A DNA stretch of 64,000 nt from Xanthobacter sp. YC-JY1 (GTDB lineage: Bacteria > Pseudomonadota > Alphaproteobacteria > Rhizobiales > Xanthobacteraceae). This document shows positions 1-8,621 of the stretch, piece by piece. Position numbers and translations under genes: made by a program. The stretch covers positions 2,403,001 to 2,467,000 of the forward strand of contig NZ_CP032674.1 in the NCBI RefSeq assembly GCF_021730305.1. Direction: 5' to 3'. A model generated the notes under the pieces. It made no database searches. It saw only the letters and a list, made by a program, of their open reading frames with translations, and was not told the origin of the DNA. Position 1 is the first letter of the stretch. Each line of letters begins with the position of its first letter.

Positions 1-1
1 T

Positions 2-1108
2 GCCCTCCTGGTGGACAAGGGCAACCATCGCCACTTCATGGCGAAGGAGATCTACGAGCAGCCGGAGGTCATCTCCCACACCTTCGGCCACTATCTCGAC
101 CTCGCCGACGAGACCGTCTCGCTGCCCGAGCTGCCGTTCGACGCCAAGGAGGTGCAGCACATCTCCATCACCGCCTGCGGCACGGCGCTTTATGCCGGCG
201 CGGTGGCGGAATACTGGCTGGAGCGTTTCGGCCGCGTGCCGGTCTCCACCGACATCGCATCCGAGTTCCGCTATCGCGAGACGCCGCTGGCGCCGGGTGG
301 CGTCACCATCGTCATCTCCCAGTCGGGCGAGACGGCGGATACGCTCGCTTCGCTGCGCTACGCCAAGGAGTGCGGGCAGAAGGTGGTGGCCGTCGTGAAC
401 GTGCCCACCTCCACCATCGCCCGCGAGGCGGACGTGGTGCTGCCCATCCTCGCCGGTCCGGAAATCGGCGTCGCGTCTACCAAGGCCTTCACCTGCCAAC
501 TGGCGACCCTCGCCTGCCTGTCCGTCGCGTTCGGCCGCGCCAAGGGGGTTCTGTCGGCGGAGGACGAGCACAAGCTGGTGCGCGCTTTCATGGAAGTGCC
601 CCGCCTGATGACCGAGGCGCTGAAGCTCTCGCCCGAGATCGAGGTGCTGGCCCGCACGCTGGCGAAGGCGCGGGACGTGCTCTATCTCGGCCGCGGCACC
701 AATTATCCGCTGGCGCTGGAAGGCGCGCTGAAGCTCAAGGAAATCTCCTACATCCACGCCGAAGGCTATGCCGGCGGCGAGCTGAAGCACGGCCCCATCG
801 CGCTCATCGACGAGAAGATGCCGGTGGTGGTCATCGCCCCCCACGACCGCATCTTCGACAAGACCGTCTCCAACATGGAGGAGGTGGCGGCGCGCGGCGG
901 CAAGATCATCCTCGTCACCGACCCCAAGGGGGCCGAGGCCGCGCCTGTGAATGCGGTTCAGAAGCTGATCCTGCCGGAGATGCCGGCGACCGTCTGCCCC
1001 ATGGTCTATTCCATCCCGGTGCAGCTGATCGCCTACCATACGGCCGTCATCATGGGCACGGACGTGGACCAGCCGCGCAACCTCGCCAAATCCGTGACGG
1101 TGGAATAG
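2..1108 (+). CDS. glmS: Glutamine-fructose-6-phosphate aminotransferase (isomerizing), 3' part
   Basis: This is the C-terminal part of glucosamine-6-phosphate synthase, which makes glucosamine-6-phosphate from fructose-6-phosphate and glutamine for peptidoglycan and LPS. The reading frame is open to the window edge, and the first residues (KGNHRHFMAKEIYEQP) are internal to GlmS, so the glutaminase domain and true start lie upstream. Both SIS sugar-isomerase domains are present: the first has TACGTALYAG and ISQSGETADT, the second has YLGRGTNYPLALEGALKLKE and GELKHGP. The protein ends in the family's conserved DQPRNLAKSVTVE. Its usual partner glmU would be expected upstream and is not visible. 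Confidence 0.97.
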   Translation, partial: ALLVDKGNHRHFMAKEIYEQPEVISHTFGHYLDLADETVSLPELPFDAKEVQHISITACGTALYAGAVAEYWLERFGRVPVSTDIASEFRYRETPLAPGGVTIVISQSGETADTLASLRYAKECGQKVVAVVNVPTSTIAREADVVLPILAGPEIGVASTKAFTCQLATLACLSVAFGRAKGVLSAEDEHKLVRAFMEVPRLMTEALKLSPEIEVLARTLAKARDVLYLGRGTNYPLALEGALKLKEISYIHAEGYAGGELKHGPIALIDEKMPVVVIAPHDRIFDKTVSNMEEVAARGGKIILVTDPKGAEAAPVNAVQKLILPEMPATVCPMVYSIPVQLIAYHTAVIMGTDVDQPRNLAKSVTVE

Positions 1109-1152
1109 GCGGTCACGTTGCGCAATCCGGCCGCAGGGGCCTGAAAAGTGTT

Positions 1153-1174
1153 GCGCCGGACCACGATTCGGCGC
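1153..1174 (+). terminator. Possible terminator after glmS
   Basis: An 8-bp stem (GCGCCGGA pairing with TTCGGCGC, one G-T pair) with a 6-base loop lies 45 bases after the glmS stop. It is followed by a weak T-rich stretch (CTTGATTCT). The poor T tract makes this only a candidate. Confidence 0.4.
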
Positions 1175-1226
1175 CTTGATTCTCCGAGTTTAGCCAACGC
1201 TTGAGCCTGGGTCCGGACGCCGGTCG

Positions 1227-2405
1227 ATGCCTGCTGCGACCTTCCCGATCGTCATGAACGCCGTGGTGGCTGCGCTGTTCGCCGCGAGCTACCTCGCGCT
1301 GGCGCTGCTGCACCGTGGCAATACGGCCCCCCTGTGGTTCGCCGCCAGCTTCGGCGCCATCGTCATCACGCCGCTCGCGCTGCTGGCGCAGTCCTACACC
1401 GGCTGGGTGGTGCTGTTCGCGCCGGTGATCTACCTGTCCTTCGCCGCCTGCCTCATCCTGATGGTGCCGGGACTGGCGGTGCTCTACCGCAAGCCCATCC
1501 CGTGGGGGCTGGTGACGGTGCTGGGCATCGTCACCGTCGTGAGCGCCGCGCTGGCGCTGCAACTGCCGGTCAACACGCTCGTCCGGGTGGTCAGCTACCA
1601 GACGCCGTTCGTGCTCGCGACGGCGGCGAGCTGCTGGGTGGTGCTGCGCGACAGCCCCCGCCGGCTGCGCGATCTTCTCCTCGCCGGCCTATTCGCGCTG
1701 CTGTGCATGCACGTGCCCCTCAAGGCCGCGCTGGCGATTAGCCTGCATACGGGGCCGCACCAGATCAATTACATGGACACGCCGTTCGCGGTGGTGGCCC
1801 AGATCAGCACTGGCATCCTGATGGTCGCCACCGGCCTCCTGATTCTGGTGATCTCGGTGCTCGAACTGGTGCGGGAGACGCTGGAGGTGGCGGATACGGA
1901 CGCCCTGTCCGGTCTCCTCAATCGCCGCGGGTTCGAGCAGCGCGCCTCGGACCTCGTGCACGGACGGACCGGGGCGGCGCCGTTCGCTCTGCTCCTCATC
2001 GACATCGACCACTTCAAGGCCATCAACGACACGTTCGGCCATGGCGTAGGCGACCAGACCATCCGCGGCTTCGGCGACATGCTCCAGCACACGCTGCCGC
2101 AATCCGCGCTCATCGGCCGGGTGGGCGGGGAGGAGTTCGCCATCCTGCTGGAGCGCGCATCGCCCGAAATGGCGCGGCTGCAGGCGGAATCGGTGCGCCT
2201 CGCCATCATCGGCCATGACGATCCGGACGTGCCGCCCTTCACCGTCAGCATCGGCGTTGCGCTGGCCTCGCGGGAGGAGCCGCTGCTCGCCACGCTGGAG
2301 CGGGCGGATGCGGCCCTCTACGAGGCGAAGCGGTCCGGTCGCAACCGGGTCTGCTGCGCGGAGGAGGAAACCCTCCCCCACAACGTGGTGCCGCTGCGCC
2401 GCTGA
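1227..2405 (+). CDS. Membrane-bound GGDEF diguanylate cyclase
   Basis: This 392-residue protein should make cyclic di-GMP from two GTP at the inner membrane. About the first 210 residues are a run of hydrophobic helices resembling an integral-membrane sensor. A GGDEF domain follows: DTDALSGLLNRRGF, then DIDHFKAINDTFGH for metal and nucleotide binding, then GRVGGEEF near residue 300. The active-site GGEEF is intact, so it should be catalytic. No EAL domain and no RxxD product-inhibition motif just before GGEEF are evident. The start has only a weak ribosome-binding site, so a slightly different start is possible. It appears to be a single-gene unit after glmS. Confidence 0.9.
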   Translation: MPAATFPIVMNAVVAALFAASYLALALLHRGNTAPLWFAASFGAIVITPLALLAQSYTGWVVLFAPVIYLSFAACLILMVPGLAVLYRKPIPWGLVTVLGIVTVVSAALALQLPVNTLVRVVSYQTPFVLATAASCWVVLRDSPRRLRDLLLAGLFALLCMHVPLKAALAISLHTGPHQINYMDTPFAVVAQISTGILMVATGLLILVISVLELVRETLEVADTDALSGLLNRRGFEQRASDLVHGRTGAAPFALLLIDIDHFKAINDTFGHGVGDQTIRGFGDMLQHTLPQSALIGRVGGEEFAILLERASPEMARLQAESVRLAIIGHDDPDVPPFTVSIGVALASREEPLLATLERADAALYEAKRSGRNRVCCAEEETLPHNVVPLRR

Positions 2406-2417
2406 GGGGCCCGCGCG

Positions 2418-2891
2418 CTATCGGTTCGGCCGCGTCGCGATGAACACCGCAAGCACGGTGAACAGCACGCCGAGAAGGGCGAGCACGAAGGTCGGTGCGC
2501 CCAAATACCAGCTGCCGGTGAAGGTGCCGATGAAGCTCGACAGGGCGAACAGCTTCACCATGGGCGGGATCGCCCCGGTTTCCCGCCAGCGCACGACGCC
2601 GGGGCCGAGCCAGCGGTGATTGAGGAGCCAGGCCTCGAATTTCGGCGACGATCGGGTGAAGCACCAGGCGGCGAGGATCAGGAACACCGTGCCCGGCAGC
2701 ATGGGCACCACCATGCCGATGGCGCCGATGACGAGGAAGACGAAGCCGGCCGCGAACAGGAGCTTGCGGTAGATCGCGTCGCGGCTCCAGCGCCCGGCGG
2801 CCAGTGTCTCGCTCTGCGTCAGCCGTTTGTCCTGCGGGGGCGGGGGAGGGGCATCGTCGTCGGCGGCCATTGCCGGACCATGGCGCCTCAT
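2418..2891 (-). CDS. YbaN-family (DUF454) inner-membrane protein
   Basis: This protein of about 157 residues belongs to the DUF454/YbaN family of small membrane proteins of unknown function. After a polar, proline-rich N-terminus it has two hydrophobic blocks: one around the family motif MVPMLPGTVFLILAAWCF, and a C-terminal pair. The conserved segment RSSPKFEAWLLNH lies between them. The chosen ATG overlaps the recG stop as ATGA, implying translational coupling to recG. A second in-frame ATG at 2870 (MAADDD) is an equally reasonable start. Confidence 0.85.
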   Translation of the reverse strand: MRRHGPAMAADDDAPPPPPQDKRLTQSETLAAGRWSRDAIYRKLLFAAGFVFLVIGAIGMVVPMLPGTVFLILAAWCFTRSSPKFEAWLLNHRWLGPGVVRWRETGAIPPMVKLFALSSFIGTFTGSWYLGAPTFVLALLGVLFTVLAVFIATRPNR

Positions 2892-4981
2892 CCAGCGGAG
2901 AGCAAGCGCACCGCCGCATCCCGCTCTTGCAGGTGCAGCAGCGTGTGCAGCACCCGCGCGGACGGCAAAGCGAGATCGGGATCGGCCCGCACCTGCGCCG
3001 CCGCGGCGTTGCGCGCGGCCTCCACCTCGCCGCCGTGCCATTCCATGCGCGCGAGCCGGAAGCCGGGCAGGCCGCTCTGCCGCGTGCCCAGCACGTCGCC
3101 CTCGCCGCGCAGGCGCAGATCCTCCTCCGCGAGGCGGAACCCGTCCTGGCTCTCGCGCAGGATGGCGAGGCGCGCCTTCGCCGTCTCGCCCAGCGGGTGA
3201 CGGTAGAGCAGCAGGCACACGGACGGCTTGTCCCCGCGCCCCACGCGGCCGCGCAGCTGGTGCAATTGAGCGAGGCCGAAGCGCTCGGCGTGCTCGATGA
3301 CCATCACGGTCGCCTCGGGCACGTTCACGCCCACCTCGATCACGGTCGTGGCCACCAGCAGCCGCGTCTCGCCGCGGGCGAAGCGGCCCATGGCCTCGTC
3401 CTTGGCGGTGCCGGACATGCGGCCGTGCACCAGCCCGACCGATGCGCCGAAGATGGATTGCAGCGTCTCGTAGCGTTCCGTCGCTGCGGCGAGGTCGGAG
3501 GTGTCGGTCTCTTCCACCAGCGGGCAGATCCAGTAGGCGCGGGCACCGGACGCCAATGCCCGGCCGACCCCGGCCACCACCTCGTCCAGCCGGTCGAGGG
3601 GCAAGGCGCGGGTGTCGATGGCCTGCCGGCCCGGCGGTTTCTCGCGCAGCTCGCTGGAATCCATGTCGCCGAACAGGGTGAGGACGAGGGTGCGCGGGAT
3701 GGGCGTCGCCGTCATCACCAGCATGTCCACCGCCTCGCCCTTGCGCGCCAGCGTCAAGCGCTGCTCGACGCCGAAGCGGTGCTGCTCGTCCACCACCGCA
3801 AGGGCGAGATCGTGGAACACCACGTCGTCCTGAATCAGGGCATGGGTGCCGATCACGAGGTCGGTGCGGCCGGAGGCCAGCTCGGCCAGCACGGCCTCGC
3901 GGGCGCGGCCCTTTTCCCGGCCGGTGAGGATGGCGGTGGAGAGCCCGGCGGCTGCGGCCAGCGGGGCGATGGTTTCCAGATGCTGGCGGGCGAGGATCTC
4001 GGTGGGCGCCATCAGCGCCGTCTGCCGGCCGGCCTCGGCCACGGTGGCGGCGGCCATCAGGGCGACGACCGTCTTGCCCGAGCCCACATCGCCCTGGAGC
4101 AGCCGCAGCATCCGCGTGTCGGCGGCAAGGTCGGCGCGGATGGAAGCGATGGCCTGATCCTGCGCGCCGGTGAGGCGGAAGGGCAAAGCGTCTGCGAGAC
4201 GCGTTGCGATACGGCCGTCGCCCACAGTGGAACGCCCGCCGGCCTTCTCCTCCTGCGCCCGCACGAGGGCCAATGTGAGCTGGTGGGCCAGCAATTCGTC
4301 GAACGCGAGCCGTCGCCATGGCCCGCCGGCCGGCGTCGCCTCATGCGGCGAGGCCGGCTTGTGGATGCGCATCAGCGCGTCGCGGAAGGAGGGCCAGCCG
4401 CGCGCGGCGCGCAGTTCGTCCGGAATCCACTCGGGCAGGTCCGGCACGCGCTGGAGCGCGGCCTCGATGGCCCGGCGCAGATGGCCGGAGGCGAGGCCCT
4501 CCACCAGCGGATAGACCTGTTCCACCGCCGGCAGCCGCTCGACCCCGGCGGCGTCGAGGATGCGGTCAGGATGGGTCATCTGCCGCATCCCGTCGTAGAT
4601 CGAGATGCGCCCGCACAGCCAGCGCTTCGACCCCACCGGCAGCATCCGCTCGATGCGCGCGGGCTCGATCTTGAAATGCACCACGACCATGTCGCCGCTG
4701 GCATCGGACACATAGGTGCGGTGCGGCGCCCGGCTGCCGGGCGGGGGCGGCTGGTGGGCGTCCACCGTCACTTCCACCGTCACGTCGGTCTCGGGAACGG
4801 CTTCGGCGAGCAGGGGGCGGGCGCGGCGGTCCACGAAGCCGGACGGCATGTGGAACAGGAGGTCGATCACCCGCGGCATGTCCCGGCCGAGCAGGCGCGC
4901 ATACGGCTTCATCAGCTTGGGGCCGATACCGGAGAGGCTGTCGAGCGGCGCGAAGAGGGGGGACAGGACATCGGGGCGCAT
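2888..4981 (-). CDS. recG: ATP-dependent DNA helicase RecG
   Basis: RecG remodels stalled replication forks and Holliday junctions. The protein is 697 residues from the chosen ATG (MRPDVLSPLFAPL), which matches the normal start of alphaproteobacterial RecG; longer in-frame extensions exist but look unlike the family. An N-terminal wedge/OB domain is followed by the helicase core with Walker A GDVGSGKT, the RecG-type motif II DEQHRFG, TATPIPRT, and the motif VI region QLRGRVGRG. A C-terminal region with LRGEGDVLGTRQSGLPGF is characteristic of RecG. It lies divergent from pcm and is coupled to the downstream YbaN-type gene. Confidence 0.97.
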   Translation of the reverse strand: MRPDVLSPLFAPLDSLSGIGPKLMKPYARLLGRDMPRVIDLLFHMPSGFVDRRARPLLAEAVPETDVTVEVTVDAHQPPPPGSRAPHRTYVSDASGDMVVVHFKIEPARIERMLPVGSKRWLCGRISIYDGMRQMTHPDRILDAAGVERLPAVEQVYPLVEGLASGHLRRAIEAALQRVPDLPEWIPDELRAARGWPSFRDALMRIHKPASPHEATPAGGPWRRLAFDELLAHQLTLALVRAQEEKAGGRSTVGDGRIATRLADALPFRLTGAQDQAIASIRADLAADTRMLRLLQGDVGSGKTVVALMAAATVAEAGRQTALMAPTEILARQHLETIAPLAAAAGLSTAILTGREKGRAREAVLAELASGRTDLVIGTHALIQDDVVFHDLALAVVDEQHRFGVEQRLTLARKGEAVDMLVMTATPIPRTLVLTLFGDMDSSELREKPPGRQAIDTRALPLDRLDEVVAGVGRALASGARAYWICPLVEETDTSDLAAATERYETLQSIFGASVGLVHGRMSGTAKDEAMGRFARGETRLLVATTVIEVGVNVPEATVMVIEHAERFGLAQLHQLRGRVGRGDKPSVCLLLYRHPLGETAKARLAILRESQDGFRLAEEDLRLRGEGDVLGTRQSGLPGFRLARMEWHGGEVEAARNAAAAQVRADPDLALPSARVLHTLLHLQERDAAVRLLSAG

Positions 4982-5112
4982 GGCGGCGCGAGGGTGTCCG
5001 ATCGGCCGTTGCGGCGCAAGCCGGGGCAGGGCGCGCCGGATGGGAAGATGGTGGAAAGGCACCGGCTGGAGATCGGCGGCAATCTGCTATAGGTTTCAAC
5101 AGTTAGGCGGAG

Positions 5113-5784
5113 ATGGACACCGGGATGAGTACCGGCGAGGGCGACGGCGAGCAGGCGGAACGTGCGGCCTTCATCCTCCGGCTGCGCCAGCGCGGGATCA
5201 GGGATCTCGCGGTGCTGCGCGCCATCGAGCTGGTGCCGCGACCGCTGTTCGTGGATCCCATGATGCGCCGCCACGCCTATGACGACGTGGCGCTGCCCAT
5301 CGCCTGCGGCCAGACCATGTCGCAGCCGAGCCTCGTCGCCGCCATGACGGAAGCCCTCGGCGTCACCGCCGACCAGACCGTGCTGGAGGTTGGCACCGGC
5401 TCCGGCTACCAGGCCGCCGTGCTCTCCCATCTCGCCGCCCGCGTGGTAACGGTGGACCGCTATCGCTCCCTCGTCAGCGAGGCGCAGACGCGGTTCGAGG
5501 TGCTCGGCCTGCGCAACGTCACCGCCTATGTCGGAGACGGCATGAACGGGATGCCCGCACGGGCGCCGTTCGATCGCATCCTGGTTACCGCAGCGGCAAA
5601 CGACATTCCCGCAGCCCTGATGGACCAGCTCAAGCTCGGCGGCGTCATCGTCGCGCCCCTCGGTGCGCCGGAGGAGGTGCAGACGCTCGTCCGCATCGTC
5701 AAGGAGCAGTCCGGCCGCAGCCGCACTGACCTGATGAAGGTGCGCTTTGTACCGCTCGTTCCGGGCGCGGCGGCCACACTCTGA
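5113..5784 (+). CDS. pcm: Protein-L-isoaspartate O-methyltransferase
   Basis: This SAM-dependent methyltransferase repairs isoaspartyl residues in aged proteins. It is 223 residues, the usual length. The family signatures are visible: a PRPLFVDP-type N-terminal segment, LPIACGQTMSQPSLVAAM, and the SAM-binding LEVGTGSGYQAAVLSHLA. The strand ending FDRILVTAAANDIP is where the substrate-binding site sits. The Shine-Dalgarno-like GGAG abuts the first ATG, so the ATG at 5125 (MSTGEG) is an alternative start. pcm upstream of an nlpD-type gene is a common proteobacterial arrangement; here one extra gene separates them. Confidence 0.95.
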   Translation: MDTGMSTGEGDGEQAERAAFILRLRQRGIRDLAVLRAIELVPRPLFVDPMMRRHAYDDVALPIACGQTMSQPSLVAAMTEALGVTADQTVLEVGTGSGYQAAVLSHLAARVVTVDRYRSLVSEAQTRFEVLGLRNVTAYVGDGMNGMPARAPFDRILVTAAANDIPAALMDQLKLGGVIVAPLGAPEEVQTLVRIVKEQSGRSRTDLMKVRFVPLVPGAAATL

Positions 5785-5884
5785 GCGAAAGCAGCGCTTT
5801 CGCGGTACCGCGGTACCGAAGCCCGTTGCGGGGGTGCGAGCCCTCGTCTATCGGATCGGGAGTTGCGTTCCGGGGGATCAAGAA

Positions 5885-7159
5885 TTGAAGGTCGTTTCCG
5901 GCCGTGGGCGGCATGTTCTGGCGTGTGCGCTGCTGTTCGGCCTGTTGACAGGCTGCGCCGGGCGCCCCGATGGCGCGCTCATTCCCGTGCCCGATGCGGT
6001 TCCCGGCACGTCCCGCGTGGATATGGTCGTCGCCACCGTCCGTGAGCGGTCCGATGGCCCGGACATCTTCAACGGTGAGCGCGCCCGCACGCCGAGCTAT
6101 GCCGAGATCGAGGTTTCCATCCCGCCCGCCGGCGCCCGCAAGATCGGCGACGTGCAGTGGCCGCGGAGCATCCCCGGTAACCCAGCGACGGACTTCGTCA
6201 CCACCAAGCTCGACGACCTGACGCAGGATCAGGCGATCACGTGGTTCCACAACCGCATCAACCGCACCCCCGGCCGGCAGGCGCTGGTGTTCGTGCACGG
6301 CTATAATCAGCGCTTCGACGATGCGGTGTTCCGCTTCGCCCAGATCATCCACGATTCCGGGGCGCCGGTGACGCCGGTGCTGTTCACCTGGCCCTCGCGC
6401 GGCAGCCTGCTCGCCTACGGCTATGACCGGGAAAGCACTTCCTTCTCGCGGGATGCCCTCGAGCGGCTGCTCACCTTCATGGCCAAGGACCCGAACGTGG
6501 GCGAGATCTCGATCCTCGCCCACTCCATGGGCAACGTCGTGACGCTGGAGGCGCTCAGGCAGATGGCGATCCGCAACGGCCGCATCCTGCCCAAGATCAA
6601 GTATGTGATGCTGGCGGCGCCGGACGTGGACGTCGACGTCTTCTCCACCTTCTTCAACGAGATCGGCAAGGCCAGCCAGCGCCCGGACTTCACCCTTTTC
6701 GTCTCGCAGGATGACAGGGCGCTCGCGGTTTCCCGCCGGGTTTGGGGCGACGTGCCGCGTGTCGGCGCCGTGGATCCGGAGCAGGAACCGTTCCGCACCG
6801 AGTTCGAGAAGAACAACATCAACGTGGTGGACCTGACAAAGCTCAGGACCAACGATCCCCTGGCCCACGGCAAGTTCGCGGCGAGCCCCAAGGTGGTGCA
6901 GGCCATCGGCGCCCGCCTTGCGGAGGGCCAGACCATGACCGACTCCCGCGTCGGTGTCGGCGAGCACATCATCAAGGCGACCTCGGACGCCGCCGCGACC
7001 GTCGGCACCGCCGCCGGCCTCGTCATCGCTGCGCCCGTCGCCGTGGTGGACGAGAACACCCGCTCCCACTACGGCCAGCATGTGAACCAGCTGGGCCGCT
7101 CGGTGTCGGACACCGCCGAGAGCGGCGCCAGCGTGGTCACCGCCCCCAAGGGCAACTGA
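5885..7159 (+). CDS. DUF900-type alpha/beta hydrolase lipoprotein
   Basis: This protein of about 424 residues is a predicted serine hydrolase of the DUF900 family, probably anchored in the envelope as a lipoprotein. From a TTG start (5885, preceded by GGGGGA) it has a signal peptide ending in the lipobox LLTGC. An ATG-initiated frame from 5747 would put some 46 non-signal residues in front and overlap pcm, so I prefer the TTG. The hydrolase fold shows the oxyanion strand ALVFVHGYNQRFDDAV and the nucleophile elbow LAHSMGN. An Asp in APDVDVDVF and a downstream His would complete the triad. The C-terminal roughly 100 residues are Ala/Thr/Val-rich and poorly conserved. The substrate is unknown. 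Confidence 0.8.
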   Translation: MKVVSGRGRHVLACALLFGLLTGCAGRPDGALIPVPDAVPGTSRVDMVVATVRERSDGPDIFNGERARTPSYAEIEVSIPPAGARKIGDVQWPRSIPGNPATDFVTTKLDDLTQDQAITWFHNRINRTPGRQALVFVHGYNQRFDDAVFRFAQIIHDSGAPVTPVLFTWPSRGSLLAYGYDRESTSFSRDALERLLTFMAKDPNVGEISILAHSMGNVVTLEALRQMAIRNGRILPKIKYVMLAAPDVDVDVFSTFFNEIGKASQRPDFTLFVSQDDRALAVSRRVWGDVPRVGAVDPEQEPFRTEFEKNNINVVDLTKLRTNDPLAHGKFAASPKVVQAIGARLAEGQTMTDSRVGVGEHIIKATSDAAATVGTAAGLVIAAPVAVVDENTRSHYGQHVNQLGRSVSDTAESGASVVTAPKGN

Positions 7160-7290
7160 CGAAACGGCAGGTCGGGGGCTCCGACCTGTTGCAGGTTTGT
7201 CACGGGGGAGTCGAAAGTTCGGCAGGACGACGCCGAAGATGCGCCATTTAAGCCGCCGTTTACGCATGGGACCCTTAACTGCGGGCCGTA

Positions 7291-8553
7291 ATGTTTGCGT
7301 GCGAGTTCGGTCACATGCGTACTTCCTGCGGGACTCACGGGCGTAACGTCTTCGCGCGGCTGGCACTGATCGGGCTCGTGTCCGGAACGGTCGCAGGCTG
7401 TAGTTCGGATACGCTTCGCTTCTCTGCCGACTCTCCCCAGCCGCCGGCCGGGACCCCCGTCGCGGGCTATCAGGGCCAGCCTGGGGGCTATCCGCCTGCA
7501 GGCAGCGGGGATGTCACCGGCTCCCTCGGCTCCGGCCGTGTGGAAGCCATGCCGGCGCCCCCGCCGGGCCAGGCCGCCGCGCCCGGTTACCAGCCCTCCT
7601 CCTACGCCTCCACCGGCCCGGGCCAGCCGCTCTACGGCGCGCCCGGCTACGCGGCTGCGCCCGCTGCAGCTCCGGCCGCCCGCGGCCCCACGGCCGGCAC
7701 CCATGTGGTGGTGGCCGGCGAGACGCTCGGCTCCATTTCGCGCATGTACAACGTCTCGGTGGCGTCGCTGACCATCGCCAACAACATCCCGGCCGGCGGC
7801 ACCGTCCGCACCGGGCAGACGCTCATCATCCCGCCCGGCGGCAATGGCGCGTCCCAGGCCAAGGCCGCGCAGGCCGCTGCCCAGACCACCGCTGCCGCCA
7901 AGCCGCCGCAGCTCGCCGCTGCGGCTCCGGTCGCCAGCACGCTGCAGGTTCCCGGCTCGGCGAAGCCTGCCACGGTCGCCGCCGCGCCGGCTCCGGCGCT
8001 GACTGCCGCTCCTGCCGCCAAGCCCACCCCGGCCACTGCTGCCACCAAGCCCGCTGGCTCTGCCCCGACGCAGGCGGTCGCCAAGTCCGCCGCGCCCGAG
8101 CCCAAGGTCGAGACCGCCGCCAAGGTGACCCCGGTGGAGGACACGGACGATGGCCCGCGTGCTTCCGGCTCCGGTCCCCAGTTCCGCGCTCCGGTGCGCG
8201 GCCGCGTCATCGCCTCCTTCGGTCCTAAGCCCGGCGGCGCCCACAATGACGGCGTGAACTTCGCCGTGCCGGAAGGCACTGCGGTGCGCGCTGCGGAGGA
8301 CGGCACCGTGGCCTATGCCGGCAACGAGCTGAAGGGCTACGGCAACCTCGTGCTCATCAAGCACGCGGATGGCTATGTGACCGCCTATGCCAACAACAGC
8401 GAACTGACGGTGAAGCGCGGCGACACCGTGCGGCGCGGCCAGATCGTGGCCAAGGCCGGCCAGAGCGGCAATGTGGGTTCGCCCCAGCTGCACTTCGAGA
8501 TCCGCAAGGGCTCGACCCCGGTGGACCCGAGCCGCTACGTCGCTGGTCTCTGA
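7291..8553 (+). CDS. nlpD: NlpD-like LysM/LytM-domain lipoprotein, catalytically degenerate
   Basis: This is an envelope protein of about 420 residues, probably an activator of a cell-division amidase. It has a signal peptide with lipobox VAGC, a Pro/Gly-rich linker, a LysM peptidoglycan-binding domain (THVVVAGETLGSISRMYNVS to about QTLIIPP), a long Ala/Pro/Lys-rich linker, and a C-terminal M23/LytM domain. In that domain the zinc-ligand positions are altered: the usual HxGxD reads HNDGVN, the YAH position reads YAN, and the HLH position reads QLH. This fits regulators such as NlpD/EnvC rather than an active hydrolase. The start may instead be the ATG at 7315; neither has a good ribosome-binding site. 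Confidence 0.88.
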   Translation: MFACEFGHMRTSCGTHGRNVFARLALIGLVSGTVAGCSSDTLRFSADSPQPPAGTPVAGYQGQPGGYPPAGSGDVTGSLGSGRVEAMPAPPPGQAAAPGYQPSSYASTGPGQPLYGAPGYAAAPAAAPAARGPTAGTHVVVAGETLGSISRMYNVSVASLTIANNIPAGGTVRTGQTLIIPPGGNGASQAKAAQAAAQTTAAAKPPQLAAAAPVASTLQVPGSAKPATVAAAPAPALTAAPAAKPTPATAATKPAGSAPTQAVAKSAAPEPKVETAAKVTPVEDTDDGPRASGSGPQFRAPVRGRVIASFGPKPGGAHNDGVNFAVPEGTAVRAAEDGTVAYAGNELKGYGNLVLIKHADGYVTAYANNSELTVKRGDTVRRGQIVAKAGQSGNVGSPQLHFEIRKGSTPVDPSRYVAGL

Positions 8554-8577
8554 CGCCGGCTTCATCTCCAAACGAAA

Positions 8578-8603
8578 CGGCCGGGCTTCTGCCCGGCCGT
8601 TTT
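8578..8603. terminator. Bidirectional terminator between nlpD-like gene and carboxypeptidase
   Basis: A perfect 9-bp GC-rich stem (CGGCCGGGC / GCCCGGCCG) with a TTCT loop is followed by TTTT on the plus strand. It is preceded by an A-rich stretch that gives a T-rich tail on the minus strand. It sits between two convergent genes. Confidence 0.85.
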
Positions 8604-8621
8604 GCATTTGGGGGACGCGCT

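Noticed and set aside
7841-8130. Ala/Pro/Lys-rich repeat stretch as a tandem repeat or CRISPR-like array
   Set aside because: It is a low-complexity linker inside the NlpD-like reading frame with no regular repeat unit or spacers.
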